From Burkholderiales bacterium (GTDB lineage: Bacteria; Pseudomonadota; Gammaproteobacteria; Burkholderiales; Burkholderiaceae_C), in the NCBI GenBank assembly GCA_947377275.1, contig CANCFV010000002.1, positions 35,698-99,697 of the forward strand: 64,000 nt of DNA, written 5' to 3'. This document shows, in pieces, positions 9,781-18,726 of this stretch (position 1 is the stretch's first letter; the number at the start of each line of letters is the position of its first letter). The notes beneath the pieces were generated by a model. It saw only the letters and a program-made list of their open reading frames with translations. It ran no database searches and was not told the origin of the DNA. Made by a program: the position numbers and the translations under genes.

Positions 9781-10779
9781 ATGCAAACCCGTTCGCAAGT
9801 CCCTGCCCGCCAACGCACCATCCGTCTGGCAGCGTTGCTCCCCGTTGTCGCTGCTGTGGCCCTGATGGCCGGCTGTGGTGACAAAGGCAAATCAGAAGGC
9901 AAGGCCAGCCAAGCGGCCGCCCGCGTCAACGGTGACGAAATCACCGTGCACCAAATCAACCAAGTCCTCGAACGCCAGCAAGGTCTCAAGCCTGACCAGG
10001 CCGAAGCCGCCAGCCGTCAGGTGCTGGAAAGCCTGATCGACCAGCAACTGGCGGTCGCCAAGGCTGAAGAGCAAAAGCTCGACCGAGATCCCCAAGTGGT
10101 TCAACTGCTGGACGCCACGCGCCGCAGCATCCTGGCCCGCACCTACATCGAGAAGGCCGCTGCCGCCGGCGCGGGCACCCCTGCGCCAGAAGAGTTGCGC
10201 AAGTACTACGATGCCAAGCCTGCACTGTTCTCACAACGCAAGGTCTACGCCCTGCAAGAGTTCACGGTGCCCGCACCCAAGGAAGTGGCCGGCCCCTTGA
10301 TGGAAAAACTCAAGGCCACCAAGAACGCGCAAGAGTTCGTGGAAGTGATCAAAGCCAGCGGCGTGAAATTCTCGGCCAACCAGGTCACGCAGGCGGCTGA
10401 AGGCTTGCCCATGACCATCCTGGACCCCTTGAGCAAGGTGGGTGACGGCGAAGCCCTGTACATCACAGCCCCCGACGGCTTCAAAGCCCTAGTGATCGTG
10501 GCCAGCAAGAGCCAGCCTGTGACGTTTGACCAGGCCAAACCTGCCATTGAGCAGTTCCTGACCACCGAGCGCCGCCGTGATTTTGCGCAAAAAGAGATCA
10601 AGAGTTTGCGCGCCGCGGCGAAATTGGAATACATCGGCAAGTTTGCTGAAAAGGCTGCCTCTGGTGCGGCGGCTGCCAGCGCCCCCGCAAGCGCGGCAGC
10701 ACCGATCGCGGCATCGGCCGCCGCTTCAGCCAGCTTGGACGCCGACGCACTGAACAAGGGCTTGTCGGGCTTGAAATAA
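9781..10779 (+). CDS. epsD: EpsD-family peptidyl-prolyl isomerase lipoprotein
   Basis: A 332-residue SurA/parvulin-like protein with a lipoprotein signal ending in ALMAGC, so it is probably a periplasmic lipoprotein. After the Cys come an N-terminal SurA-like helical part (ARVNGDEITVHQINQVLE, then a QLAVAKAEEQ block) and a PPIase-like part around residues 140-280. The tail is Ala/Ser-rich. It matches the EpsD family, which is found only in exosortase-linked exopolysaccharide loci, and it precedes EpsF and EpsG. The ATG at 9781 is chosen because it starts directly with the signal. A GTG at 9712 with an AGGGA site is an alternative that would add 23 residues. Its client proteins are not known. 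Confidence 0.82.
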   Translation: MQTRSQVPARQRTIRLAALLPVVAAVALMAGCGDKGKSEGKASQAAARVNGDEITVHQINQVLERQQGLKPDQAEAASRQVLESLIDQQLAVAKAEEQKLDRDPQVVQLLDATRRSILARTYIEKAAAAGAGTPAPEELRKYYDAKPALFSQRKVYALQEFTVPAPKEVAGPLMEKLKATKNAQEFVEVIKASGVKFSANQVTQAAEGLPMTILDPLSKVGDGEALYITAPDGFKALVIVASKSQPVTFDQAKPAIEQFLTTERRRDFAQKEIKSLRAAAKLEYIGKFAEKAASGAAAASAPASAAAPIAASAAASASLDADALNKGLSGLK

Positions 10780-10796
10780 GTCGCAGAGGACCTTGA

Positions 10797-10828
10797 CCGA
10801 GGGGGACGCAACCAAACGCCCCCCTCGG
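10797..10828 (+). other. GC-rich hairpin between epsD and epsF
   Basis: A nine-base inverted repeat (CCGAGGGGG at 10797-10805 and CCCCCTCGG at 10820-10828) with a 14-base loop lies 18 bases after the epsD stop and about 50 bases before the epsF start. No U-run follows, so a classical terminator is unlikely. It could stabilise the epsD mRNA end or reduce readthrough into epsF. Confidence 0.5.
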
Positions 10829-10879
10829 CAAGTCATGGCAATTTAAAATGACACTACGGTTTATCAGAGAACAGACAGC

Positions 10880-12334
10880 ATGACCTTCAATCAATTTCTG
10901 CGCATCATCAAGGCCAGATGGATACTCGTGCTGTTGATCGTGATCTTGGCCGTCAGTGCAACGCTCGTTGTCAGTCTGCTGCTGCCCAAGTCATACACAG
11001 CCACGGCTACCGTGATGGCCGATGTGCGGCCTGACCCGATCGCGGCCATTGCCAGCGCTGGCAGTTACTCTGGCACCTACCTTGCCACCCAGGTGGACAT
11101 CATCAAGAGCGCCAACGTGGCCCAACGCGTGGTGCGCAACCTGCGCCTGACTGAAAACCAGACCATGCGCAAGCGTTGGGAAAGCGCGACTGACAGCAAG
11201 GGTGACCTGACCGCCTGGGTGGCAGAAACCATTGGGCGCGGCCTGGAAGTCAAACCGTCACGCGAATCCAACGTGATTGAGATCAATTACGACGGCGCCG
11301 ACCCTGCCTTTTCGGCAACCCTGGCGAACGCATTTGCCAAGGCATACATCGAATCCACAGTGCAGATCAAGGTCGATCCCGCTCGCCAGTACGCAGAATT
11401 CTTCGAAGACCGCGCACGTCTGGCCCGCGAAAAACTCGAGCGCGCCCGCACCAAGCTGGCAGAGGCTCAGCGCGAGAAGGGCATCATCGTCACCGACGAA
11501 CGCCTGGACGTTGAGAACGCTCGACTCAACGAGCTTTCAACCCAAGTGAGTGGTCTGCGCGCACTGAAGGCAGAAACCAGCAGCAGGAATGTGCAAGCTG
11601 GCAACAGCCCTGATCAACTGCAAGACGTGTTGAACAACGCCGTTGTCGCCGGGCTGAAAACAGACTTGGCACGCGCAGAGGCCAGACTGCAAGAGTTGTC
11701 AGAGAAATATGGTGATGCACACCCGTTGGTGCTTGAGGGCCGAGCGAACATCGCCTCGCTGCGCGACAAAATCAGAGCGGAGACAATGCGCGTCACCGGC
11801 AGCGTGCGAATGAACAACACGGTCGCGACCTCCCGTGAGGCGGATGCCGTGGCCGCATTCGATGCACAGCGCGAGCGTGTCCTCAAACTCAAAGATGCAC
11901 GGTCGCAACTGCAGGTGCTTGAACGTGAGGTAGAAAGTGCCCAGCGTGTCTATGACTCGATCCAAGAGCGCTTGAGTCAAACCAGCATGGAGAGCAGCAC
12001 CAGCCAGTCCGGGATTTACCTGCTGAGCCAAGCCACTGAGCCGACACATTCCACATCTCCCAGAGTCGTGCTGAACACCTTGGTGTCGCTCGTTTTGGGC
12101 GCGCTCCTGGCGCTGATGATCGCGCTGAGCGTGGAACTCTATGACCGTCGCGTGCGCGGGCCCATCGACATCCTGCAAGCGCTCGACATGCCTGTGATTG
12201 GCACCTTGCCTCAGCCCAAGCTCAAACAGGGCAAGCGCACCATCTTGGGTCTCGGCAAACGCCCTGCCCTGCCCACCACCACCGCTGCCGTCGCTGTTGC
12301 CACGAGCAGCTCCGATGCCTTCGACGCTGCGTAA
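10880..12334 (+). CDS. epsF: EpsF-type polysaccharide chain-length determinant (Wzz family)
   Basis: A 484-residue inner-membrane polysaccharide co-polymerase. It has a short cytoplasmic start, a first transmembrane helix at about residues 14-36 (RWILVLLIVILAVSATLVV) and a large periplasmic coiled-coil part (RARLAREKLERARTKLAEAQ region and the LKDARSQLQVLEREV block). A second helix lies near residues 393-415 (LVSLVLGALLALMIAL), and a short cytoplasmic tail follows. This is the classic Wzz/PCP architecture, and family members set EPS chain length together with a cytoplasmic kinase. The adjacent EpsG, 14 bases downstream, is that partner. The cytoplasmic tail is Thr/Ala-rich and lacks a kinase domain. 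Confidence 0.93.
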   Translation: MTFNQFLRIIKARWILVLLIVILAVSATLVVSLLLPKSYTATATVMADVRPDPIAAIASAGSYSGTYLATQVDIIKSANVAQRVVRNLRLTENQTMRKRWESATDSKGDLTAWVAETIGRGLEVKPSRESNVIEINYDGADPAFSATLANAFAKAYIESTVQIKVDPARQYAEFFEDRARLAREKLERARTKLAEAQREKGIIVTDERLDVENARLNELSTQVSGLRALKAETSSRNVQAGNSPDQLQDVLNNAVVAGLKTDLARAEARLQELSEKYGDAHPLVLEGRANIASLRDKIRAETMRVTGSVRMNNTVATSREADAVAAFDAQRERVLKLKDARSQLQVLEREVESAQRVYDSIQERLSQTSMESSTSQSGIYLLSQATEPTHSTSPRVVLNTLVSLVLGALLALMIALSVELYDRRVRGPIDILQALDMPVIGTLPQPKLKQGKRTILGLGKRPALPTTTAAVAVATSSSDAFDAA

Positions 12335-12348
12335 AGGCAAGGGCTCAC

Positions 12349-13263
12349 ATGAACACGAATTTCAAAGCCTCCCGTTTCAGCTCGGTCGACGACAACACCG
12401 AATTCAGAGAGACGCAGCCGGCACCTCCTGAGCGCTCCATTGGCGACATCATCAGTGAAGCCAACAACCTGTCCACGGACCAGATTGAGCAGATCCTGGT
12501 CTACCAAAAGGACAACGGCGTGCGGTTCGGCGAGGCCGCTGTCGCCCTGGGTCTGGCCAACACCGACGACGTGATGTGGGCACTGGCCCAACAGTTTCAC
12601 TATCCCTACGCGTCCGAAGGCAAGAACAAACTGAACCCAGAGCTGGTGGTGGGTGCCAGCCCATTCACCGACCAGGCCGAAGCGTTCCGGTCGATCCGCA
12701 GCCACCTGATCATGAAGGTCTACAGCAGCGAGGGCCCCCGCCCTGCGTTGGCCATCCTGAGCCCGGACAGCGGCGACGGCAAAACCTACTTCGCGGCCAA
12801 TCTGGCGGTGGCGTTCTCACAACTGCCCGGCCGCACCCTGCTGATCGACGCAGACATGCGCAGCCCCCGCATCCACGAGTTGTTCGACATTCCCAGCCGC
12901 AGTGGCGGCCTGTCGTCGATCCTCTCTGGCCGAACGGCTTCCAAGGTCATCCAGTCGGTCAAAGAACTGCCCAACCTGTTCATCTTGCCAGTGGGGCCCA
13001 CGCCGCCCAATCCACTTGAACTGCTGGAGCGCCCAGCGTTCGACATGTTGATGCGCGAACTCAAAACCAAGTTTGACCGCATCATCATCGACACCCCAGC
13101 TGCGTCGCATGGCACCGATGGCGCCGTGATCGCTGCACGCGCAGGTGCCGGCATCATCATTTCTCGTCAAGACAAGAGCCGCATTGCCAGCCTGAACCAC
13201 TTGGTCAAGACCGTGCAGATGAGTTCGGCCAAGCTCGTGGGCGCCATCGTCAACGAGTTCTGA
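12349..13263 (+). CDS. epsG: EpsG-type BY-kinase-like ATPase partner of EpsF
   Basis: A 304-residue cytoplasmic P-loop protein of the bacterial tyrosine kinase family. It has a Walker A at SPDSGDGKT (residues 138-146) and a Walker A' at LLIDADMRSPR (about 164-174). Residues 31-90 form a separate small domain (IGDIISEANNLS through RFGEAAVALGLANTDDV to QQFHYPY) that looks like the MshEN/GspE N-terminal fold. The C-terminus ends AKLVGAIVNEF without a tyrosine cluster, unlike Wzc/CapB. Proteins of this family pair with EpsF to control EPS chain length. Its stop lies 15 bases from the convergent glycosidase gene. Confidence 0.9.
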   Translation: MNTNFKASRFSSVDDNTEFRETQPAPPERSIGDIISEANNLSTDQIEQILVYQKDNGVRFGEAAVALGLANTDDVMWALAQQFHYPYASEGKNKLNPELVVGASPFTDQAEAFRSIRSHLIMKVYSSEGPRPALAILSPDSGDGKTYFAANLAVAFSQLPGRTLLIDADMRSPRIHELFDIPSRSGGLSSILSGRTASKVIQSVKELPNLFILPVGPTPPNPLELLERPAFDMLMRELKTKFDRIIIDTPAASHGTDGAVIAARAGAGIIISRQDKSRIASLNHLVKTVQMSSAKLVGAIVNEF

Positions 13264-13278
13264 TGGGCGCCAGCGTCG

Positions 13279-15213
13279 CTAAGGTTTCAGCAACTGGGGC
13301 CTGAAGTCGACACCCAGTGTCGACCCTGGCTCAAGGTTGCGGCACTTGCCGGCCAGGTCACAGGCTTTCCCAAACACGGCGAGCGGCTTGACCTGTGCCG
13401 CCGGGGAATCTTGTGCATGCTGCGAGGGATTCCAAACAATCTGGCTCTTGACCCCTTTGGCGTCTGCCAGATTCAGTCGCCAAAGCCCGTTCGAGGCCCC
13501 GGTTTCTACGGACGTGACTCGTTTACCAACGAGCCAAGAGGCCACTTGGTTATAAGCCACCCCCGCATCCGTCAGCCCGATGGTTGCATTGGTTTGCCTG
13601 GACATCCTGGAGGGTGAACTCGGCCAATTGTGCTTGTCGTCCCAAGCGTACTGATACACACGGGCATAGCCCGACACCCAACTCACCAACATGAACCGGG
13701 CCACGTAGGCAGGTCCAAGTTCCTCTTTGGTCGGCTGGGGTTGTCCAGCTGCGCGGGCGGTCGCACAGGCCGGATCCAGATCCTGACTGATGCCTTCGAT
13801 GGCCGACTCGGTGCTCCAAAGTGGCTTGTCACCGACGCCGGCGTCCCGCATGAGGGCCTTGACGGCCAGGGTTTGAGTCATCAACAACTCAGGATAGCCC
13901 AGCAGGTATTGGTGATACCCGATCACGTCGGCCGAGCGACCTCCTCCGATGCGGAGGTAGTAATCGAGGTACTCGCGATGCAAATAGCTGACGCCAGGCG
14001 ACACCACCTTGGCCTGCGGATCGATCTTCTTCAGGACTTCTGCTGCCTCGTTTTGAAGCTGCAGCAACTGTTCAGGGCTGCCGCGATAGCCAGACCCCAG
14101 TCCGGAAACGCACATATTGGGATCAGGGCACCAATCGTGCGAGGCATTGAAGGCTGGCTCGTTCCATATTTCCCAGTACCGAATCGCACGGCCCTTGTAT
14201 CGCTTGGCGATGTCCGCCACCCAAGCTTGCCAATCCACTGAACGGCGTGGCGACTCGTCACACCGAAAACAATTGTTCCCCAGGGGCGCACTGTCGTCGC
14301 CATCGACATCCAAGGATGCCCATGCGGGTGCATAACCTCCCACCACCATCAGCAAGTCGCGCGCATTGCGCTCGGCCACGCCAACGCGCTCATCCAATGA
14401 GCGCCACTGGTAGCTGCGACGCCCATCGGAGGGTTTGCTTTTTTGAACAAAGGCCCACTGAGCGTTCTCGCTGTCCCAGATGCGAACCGATCCTGCCTCT
14501 GACTCGTCCACGAAGGTCGGCATGTTGCGGCCATGCATGACGTGTGTACCGAAGTAGCTGCGAGGCACCTCGATCGTTGGGAAGGCCAGCGTTTGTGGCT
14601 CGGCCAACAAGGCTGCGTCGTCCAACCACACGGTTCCTGGTGTCGCGCTGCTTACCATGAAGAGCGCCTGCTTGGCATCGCCCTCACGCAAGCCGTGCGA
14701 AAACGCCGTCACGACCAAACGCTCCCACCGGTCTGTGACGCGCAGGTAGCGCGCTCCGTATTCGACATAGGGGGGGCCGCTCTGGCGCAGAGACACCTTC
14801 ACCATCATGGGTGCCGCCGCTCTGACCCAAACAGAAGCCACCAAGCGATGGTCAAGCGGCAGAGTGACAGGCTGAGCCAATTGGAAGAGCCCTCGCGCCA
14901 GCGTCACCTTGACGCTCTTGCCTTGCCGACCGGTCATTGCCTCTTGCTCGTATGTGACCGCGGTGCCGGGATTCCAGCAAGAGTTATCGCCCCATCCCAG
15001 GGGCAAGCGACCTTGAACCCTCGCGCAGCCCGATGGCTGGGCGGTCGCCCCCTCAAACCCACCATCGACCAACAAGCCCGATGGCGAGGGCTGCGGGGCG
15101 GCCATCAGTCCGCCCGCACACAGACCGAAGCCCACGCTCATCACCCAAGCTCGACACCGATGCCAATTCGTGAACATGAAACCGGGGCGATTGGTCACAG
15201 GCAAAGGCGACAT
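13279..15213 (-). CDS. Secreted glycoside hydrolase (GH39/PslG-like) with N-terminal jelly-roll domain
   Basis: A 644-residue exported protein. The signal peptide covers about residues 20-39 (VMSVGFGLCAGGLMAA). Residues 45-205 look like a CBM4/9-type beta-sandwich (LLVDGGFE, then WVRAAAPMMVKVSL and TPGTVWLDDAALL). The TIM-barrel part starts at YFGTHVMHG. The presumed acid/base is Glu352 in YWEIWNEP, and the presumed nucleophile is Glu469 in KPLWSTESA. As the last gene of the EPS operon it probably trims or releases the polymer in the periplasm, as PslG does for Psl in Pseudomonas; this role is inferred. The start has an AAGGA site nine bases upstream. Confidence 0.82.
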   Translation of the reverse strand: MSPLPVTNRPGFMFTNWHRCRAWVMSVGFGLCAGGLMAAPQPSPSGLLVDGGFEGATAQPSGCARVQGRLPLGWGDNSCWNPGTAVTYEQEAMTGRQGKSVKVTLARGLFQLAQPVTLPLDHRLVASVWVRAAAPMMVKVSLRQSGPPYVEYGARYLRVTDRWERLVVTAFSHGLREGDAKQALFMVSSATPGTVWLDDAALLAEPQTLAFPTIEVPRSYFGTHVMHGRNMPTFVDESEAGSVRIWDSENAQWAFVQKSKPSDGRRSYQWRSLDERVGVAERNARDLLMVVGGYAPAWASLDVDGDDSAPLGNNCFRCDESPRRSVDWQAWVADIAKRYKGRAIRYWEIWNEPAFNASHDWCPDPNMCVSGLGSGYRGSPEQLLQLQNEAAEVLKKIDPQAKVVSPGVSYLHREYLDYYLRIGGGRSADVIGYHQYLLGYPELLMTQTLAVKALMRDAGVGDKPLWSTESAIEGISQDLDPACATARAAGQPQPTKEELGPAYVARFMLVSWVSGYARVYQYAWDDKHNWPSSPSRMSRQTNATIGLTDAGVAYNQVASWLVGKRVTSVETGASNGLWRLNLADAKGVKSQIVWNPSQHAQDSPAAQVKPLAVFGKACDLAGKCRNLEPGSTLGVDFRPQLLKP

Positions 15214-15219
15214 CGAGCG

Positions 15220-16380
15220 CTATCCTTTTAGAAATGACAGCAGATTCTGGCCGACGGCAGCGGCTTCGAAATGGGTCTGAAAGCGTGTCAAAGCGGCGCT
15301 TCTCATGGCGGCCAATCTCTCACCATCGTCAAGCGTGGCAAGAAGGATGTCACAGGCGCGCTGCAGGTCGTCCAGAGGCCAAAAACGCCCTTCTACCCCG
15401 TCTTCAAAAACTTCGACGATGCCGCCGACCGCTGGGGCCAGCACGGGCACACCGGCAGACAGGGACTCCAGCAAGACAATGCCCTGGCTCTCCATCAAAG
15501 CCGCATGCACGAACAAGCAGTGCCCGGGAATGAACGCGCGCGCACCTGGTGCAAAACCTTCGAAATGAACCTGCTCAGAGAGACCGTGATGCGCCGCGAA
15601 TTGCGTCAACATCGCTCGGTCAGGCCCGTCTCCAACCATGGTCAACGTCAACACACGGCCTCGCTGCTTGGCCAAGGCCAGCACTTCCAGCAAAAAGCGC
15701 TGGTTCTTTCTGGACTCCAAAGTGCCAATCGCGACCAAGTCTCGGCCGGTCACGCGCTCCACGCGCTCGTCAGGGCCCAGGGGGCGGACGAAGTTCGGAA
15801 TGACTGCGCAGCGCATGCCACCCAGTGCTGGAATTGACTTGACGAGCTCATGCTTCATGAAGGCCGACACGCAAACCAAGCCATTTACACGCGTCAGCAC
15901 TTCACGCTCAAGGTGCCGAATGTTCCGATCCATCCACCCGCCCGGCGCAATCATGCCTTTGCCGATCCACTCGTCGGCCTGAGACACATTGAAGTGCACC
16001 ACTTGAACCACGCGCTGCGTGGGTCGACGCACACAACGCAAGGCCATGGCCGCTGACATCGGACACTGGGCATACACAATGCAATCATCGTGCTTGGCCA
16101 TCACGTGGCGGAGGTAGCACCACAACAAAAAGGCGTGCCCGTACCGATACAGCCAAACGGCCGCCGGCTTACAGACTTTTTCCAGCACACGCCGCAGCGC
16201 AATCAGCAACAGCAACAAAGGCGTTCCCAGCGCATGGAACGGCGTCGCGAATGCATGCGGGTGCCCCACTGCTGACAAGTAAGCGTCAAATTCCGTCATG
16301 TGCGTTTGCACGCCAGTGCTGCCCTTTGGGCGCAGAAGCGACGCAAAAATGATCCATGGTTGAGGCGCGCGCGCGGTCAC
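15220..16380 (-). CDS. Glycosyltransferase, GT4-like
   Basis: A 386-residue cytoplasmic GT-B enzyme. The N-terminal half begins with PQPWIIFASLLRPKGSTGVQ (acceptor side). The C-terminal half has the donor-binding region with DLVAIGTLESRKNQ, a TMVGDGPDRAML block and the EX7E-like MESQGIVLLESLSAGVPVLA, typical of retaining GT4 enzymes. The sugar it transfers cannot be told from sequence. The GTG start overlaps the stop of the upstream glycosyltransferase (GTGA), which shows tight coupling in the EPS operon. Confidence 0.88.
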   Translation of the reverse strand: MTARAPQPWIIFASLLRPKGSTGVQTHMTEFDAYLSAVGHPHAFATPFHALGTPLLLLLIALRRVLEKVCKPAAVWLYRYGHAFLLWCYLRHVMAKHDDCIVYAQCPMSAAMALRCVRRPTQRVVQVVHFNVSQADEWIGKGMIAPGGWMDRNIRHLEREVLTRVNGLVCVSAFMKHELVKSIPALGGMRCAVIPNFVRPLGPDERVERVTGRDLVAIGTLESRKNQRFLLEVLALAKQRGRVLTLTMVGDGPDRAMLTQFAAHHGLSEQVHFEGFAPGARAFIPGHCLFVHAALMESQGIVLLESLSAGVPVLAPAVGGIVEVFEDGVEGRFWPLDDLQRACDILLATLDDGERLAAMRSAALTRFQTHFEAAAVGQNLLSFLKG

Positions 16381-17480
16381 GATCTCCCCTTCGCCGCTTG
16401 ACGCACAGCCATCATCACGCCCTCAGCCGCGCGCTCAAAGGTGAACCGACGCACCAGACGCAACGACGACTGTGAAAAATCAGCCCACAAGGCCTCGTCT
16501 TTGAGTAGATTGGCGCAACGCGTCACCCACAAGTCTCGGTCCAAACGGCAAACGTAGCCGTTCACACCATCCACAATGAGTTCGCCAGCAGCGCCGGTGT
16601 GAGGCGAAGAAACGCATGGCAAGCCCGCCGCGCATGCCTCATTGGCGACAACCCCCCAGGGATCCAAAGAGGTTGGAAACAGAAACACGCGAGAAGCGGC
16701 GTACTCCAGCGGCAATTCATCCTGAGACAAATACCCGGCGAAACTCACCTCGACGTGCTCAGACAAGGCTTGGGCATGCTGGCGTATTTCGTCTTGCAAG
16801 GGACCTCGCCCTACGTAACGCAGGGTGACCTTGCGGCCTGATTTGATGGCAACGCCCTTGGCGACATCCAACGCGAACAAGGGGTTTTTATGCGGCAAAA
16901 AACGACCGCAAAACAAGAGGTCATAAACCTTTTTTGTACCCGAGGCTTCCGCGAAATGTGCATTATCGATGCACAACGGGGCCAAGTGAATTCGATCAGC
17001 AGAGACACCGTACGACTCAAACAGCGCACGACCGCCCTCACACGCGGCAATGAAACTGCTGGTTTGAGAGAACACAAAGCGTCGAACGATTCGATGCAAT
17101 GGGGTCAAACCACTCTCTGACTCCAAAGTCCCATCGGTCATGACCGCGTGCTTGACACGATGCAAACGTGCCCAGATGAAGGCATACAGAAAGGTTGGTA
17201 TATAGCCCGTCGTGATCACCACATCGGGCTTGATCTGCGATAGCAAAGTCATGACCGAGAGATCCGAATGACTGAAACGGGTGTCATACACCTTGTAGTC
17301 ACCTGGCAGGAAATGCACGGCATACGCACACGACTTGCCGTCTTGGCTAGTATCAATGTGCGCCGGCGCGCAGTAGATGATGATCAACTCAATATCGGAA
17401 GACCGTGCCACCACGTCCCAAGCCGGGAGTCGGTATGGCACAGGTACATTTGTAACCAACACGCAGCGGGTTTTTGCCAT
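16377..17480 (-). CDS. Glycosyltransferase, GT4-like
   Basis: A 367-residue GT-B glycosyltransferase. From the ATG at 17480 it begins MAKTRCVLVTNVPVPYRLPA, a common start for GT4 enzymes. The donor site has DLLFCGRFLPHKNP, VTLRYVGRGPLQDEI and a C-terminal DPWGVVANEACAAGLPCV block. It is predicted to add one residue of the EPS repeat unit on undecaprenyl diphosphate at the inner face of the inner membrane; donor and acceptor are unknown. The ATG at 17480 follows the polymerase stop (17482) at once, so a longer frame to 17537 is not needed. Confidence 0.88.
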   Translation of the reverse strand: MAKTRCVLVTNVPVPYRLPAWDVVARSSDIELIIIYCAPAHIDTSQDGKSCAYAVHFLPGDYKVYDTRFSHSDLSVMTLLSQIKPDVVITTGYIPTFLYAFIWARLHRVKHAVMTDGTLESESGLTPLHRIVRRFVFSQTSSFIAACEGGRALFESYGVSADRIHLAPLCIDNAHFAEASGTKKVYDLLFCGRFLPHKNPLFALDVAKGVAIKSGRKVTLRYVGRGPLQDEIRQHAQALSEHVEVSFAGYLSQDELPLEYAASRVFLFPTSLDPWGVVANEACAAGLPCVSSPHTGAAGELIVDGVNGYVCRLDRDLWVTRCANLLKDEALWADFSQSSLRLVRRFTFERAAEGVMMAVRQAAKGRS

Positions 17481-17481
17481 G

Positions 17482-18726
17482 TCAGCGATACCCCATGGCC
17501 AAGTCCGGAACCTTGCGCGCCTCCGCAGGATGAGCATCCAATTCCGGGTCGTCTTTGATGATGTAAATCATCACCAAAATCAATGCAAGCGGCCAAGTTT
17601 TCAAAGCATACACCGACACGTTCACCGACAACGCCTGAACGTAATACATGAGAAAAGCGGTAAACGCCAACCCGGATGCCCAGCGCCGAGAGCCACCTGA
17701 CTTGGTAATCCGGTAAAGGATGATCCAACCAATGAAACTCATGGTAAGCCCAAAAATGCCCTGTGTGGTTAACTGGAAAAGGTAGTCATTGTGCGCGCCA
17801 TGGGCCGCACCATCACTCACATTTTCCATGTAAATCAGCATGTCGGCGTACAACCCCTTGCCAAACAACAATTCCAATGGACCGTAATTTGCCAAACCGT
17901 ACTTCAAAAGCACTTGGAAAATGCGATCTCGCCCCTGAGTGAAACTCCCCATATTGGAGGTATCAAACCCAACAACTTTGCTTGGATCGTACAAATACGC
18001 TGCGACCCCACCGAGGCCGCATAGAAAGACGGCATACATGGCCAAAGTCAGAGGCTTAGCGCCATTCTTGATGGCCACAAAGCCCAAAACGATGAAAAGC
18101 GTCAGGTAATTCATTCGGGAATTCGACAGAAGCACCTGAATCAGAACCAGCAGGGTCAAACCCAGAAAAATTGGGGTCGGCCTGTAGCGACTCCATGCAG
18201 CAAAAACCAATAGCGACGTGGCCAGACTGTAGGAGAGGTCCGTTTTGAAAAGATAAAAACCCTTGAACGTCCTGACATTTCCCCAATACACCCACCCCTG
18301 CTCCAAGGGCAGCATGGCCGCGTTCGCCAAGATATTCAAAGCCGCCCCAGCCGCGAAAGCCAGCGGCAGACTCTCATCATCGGCTGCGACCAACAATCCG
18401 AAAAACATGAACGGACTGACGATCTTGAAAACCATTTGCGGCGTACCGTTATGGAGCATCATGATCATCGTCAAAAAAGAAAAATAAACGACGATGAAAA
18501 TCCAAAGCATGGGCTGGAGGTTACTTACCCCGCCTGACGAACCTCGCTGCTGCATGAACCCTTTTCCGGTTCGCAAAAAGAAAACGCCAAATATCAAAAG
18601 GAAGAAATAAAGATATTTAACGGAATTGACTTCGTAAAATGCATCAACCCCTGACTTCAGGCACACAGCCAAAAAAATTGGAATGGCACAAAAAGTCGGC
18701 AAAGCCAGTCGATTGGCGGTCGTCAT
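17482..18726 (-). CDS. Wzy-like O-antigen/EPS polymerase (O-antigen ligase family)
   Basis: A 414-residue polytopic membrane protein with about ten hydrophobic segments. It has the long periplasmic loop typical of Wzy/WaaL proteins, here around ELLFGKGLYADMLIYMENVS and HGAHNDYLFQLTTQG. The HNDYL-type motif before a Gly-rich helix is characteristic of the O-antigen ligase/polymerase superfamily. It probably polymerises the EPS repeat at the outer face of the inner membrane. The stop of the flippase and this ATG are directly adjacent (18727/18726). The gene is clearly more AT-rich than its surroundings, as is common for polymerase genes. Confidence 0.85.
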   Translation of the reverse strand: MTTANRLALPTFCAIPIFLAVCLKSGVDAFYEVNSVKYLYFFLLIFGVFFLRTGKGFMQQRGSSGGVSNLQPMLWIFIVVYFSFLTMIMMLHNGTPQMVFKIVSPFMFFGLLVAADDESLPLAFAAGAALNILANAAMLPLEQGWVYWGNVRTFKGFYLFKTDLSYSLATSLLVFAAWSRYRPTPIFLGLTLLVLIQVLLSNSRMNYLTLFIVLGFVAIKNGAKPLTLAMYAVFLCGLGGVAAYLYDPSKVVGFDTSNMGSFTQGRDRIFQVLLKYGLANYGPLELLFGKGLYADMLIYMENVSDGAAHGAHNDYLFQLTTQGIFGLTMSFIGWIILYRITKSGGSRRWASGLAFTAFLMYYVQALSVNVSVYALKTWPLALILVMIYIIKDDPELDAHPAEARKVPDLAMGYR

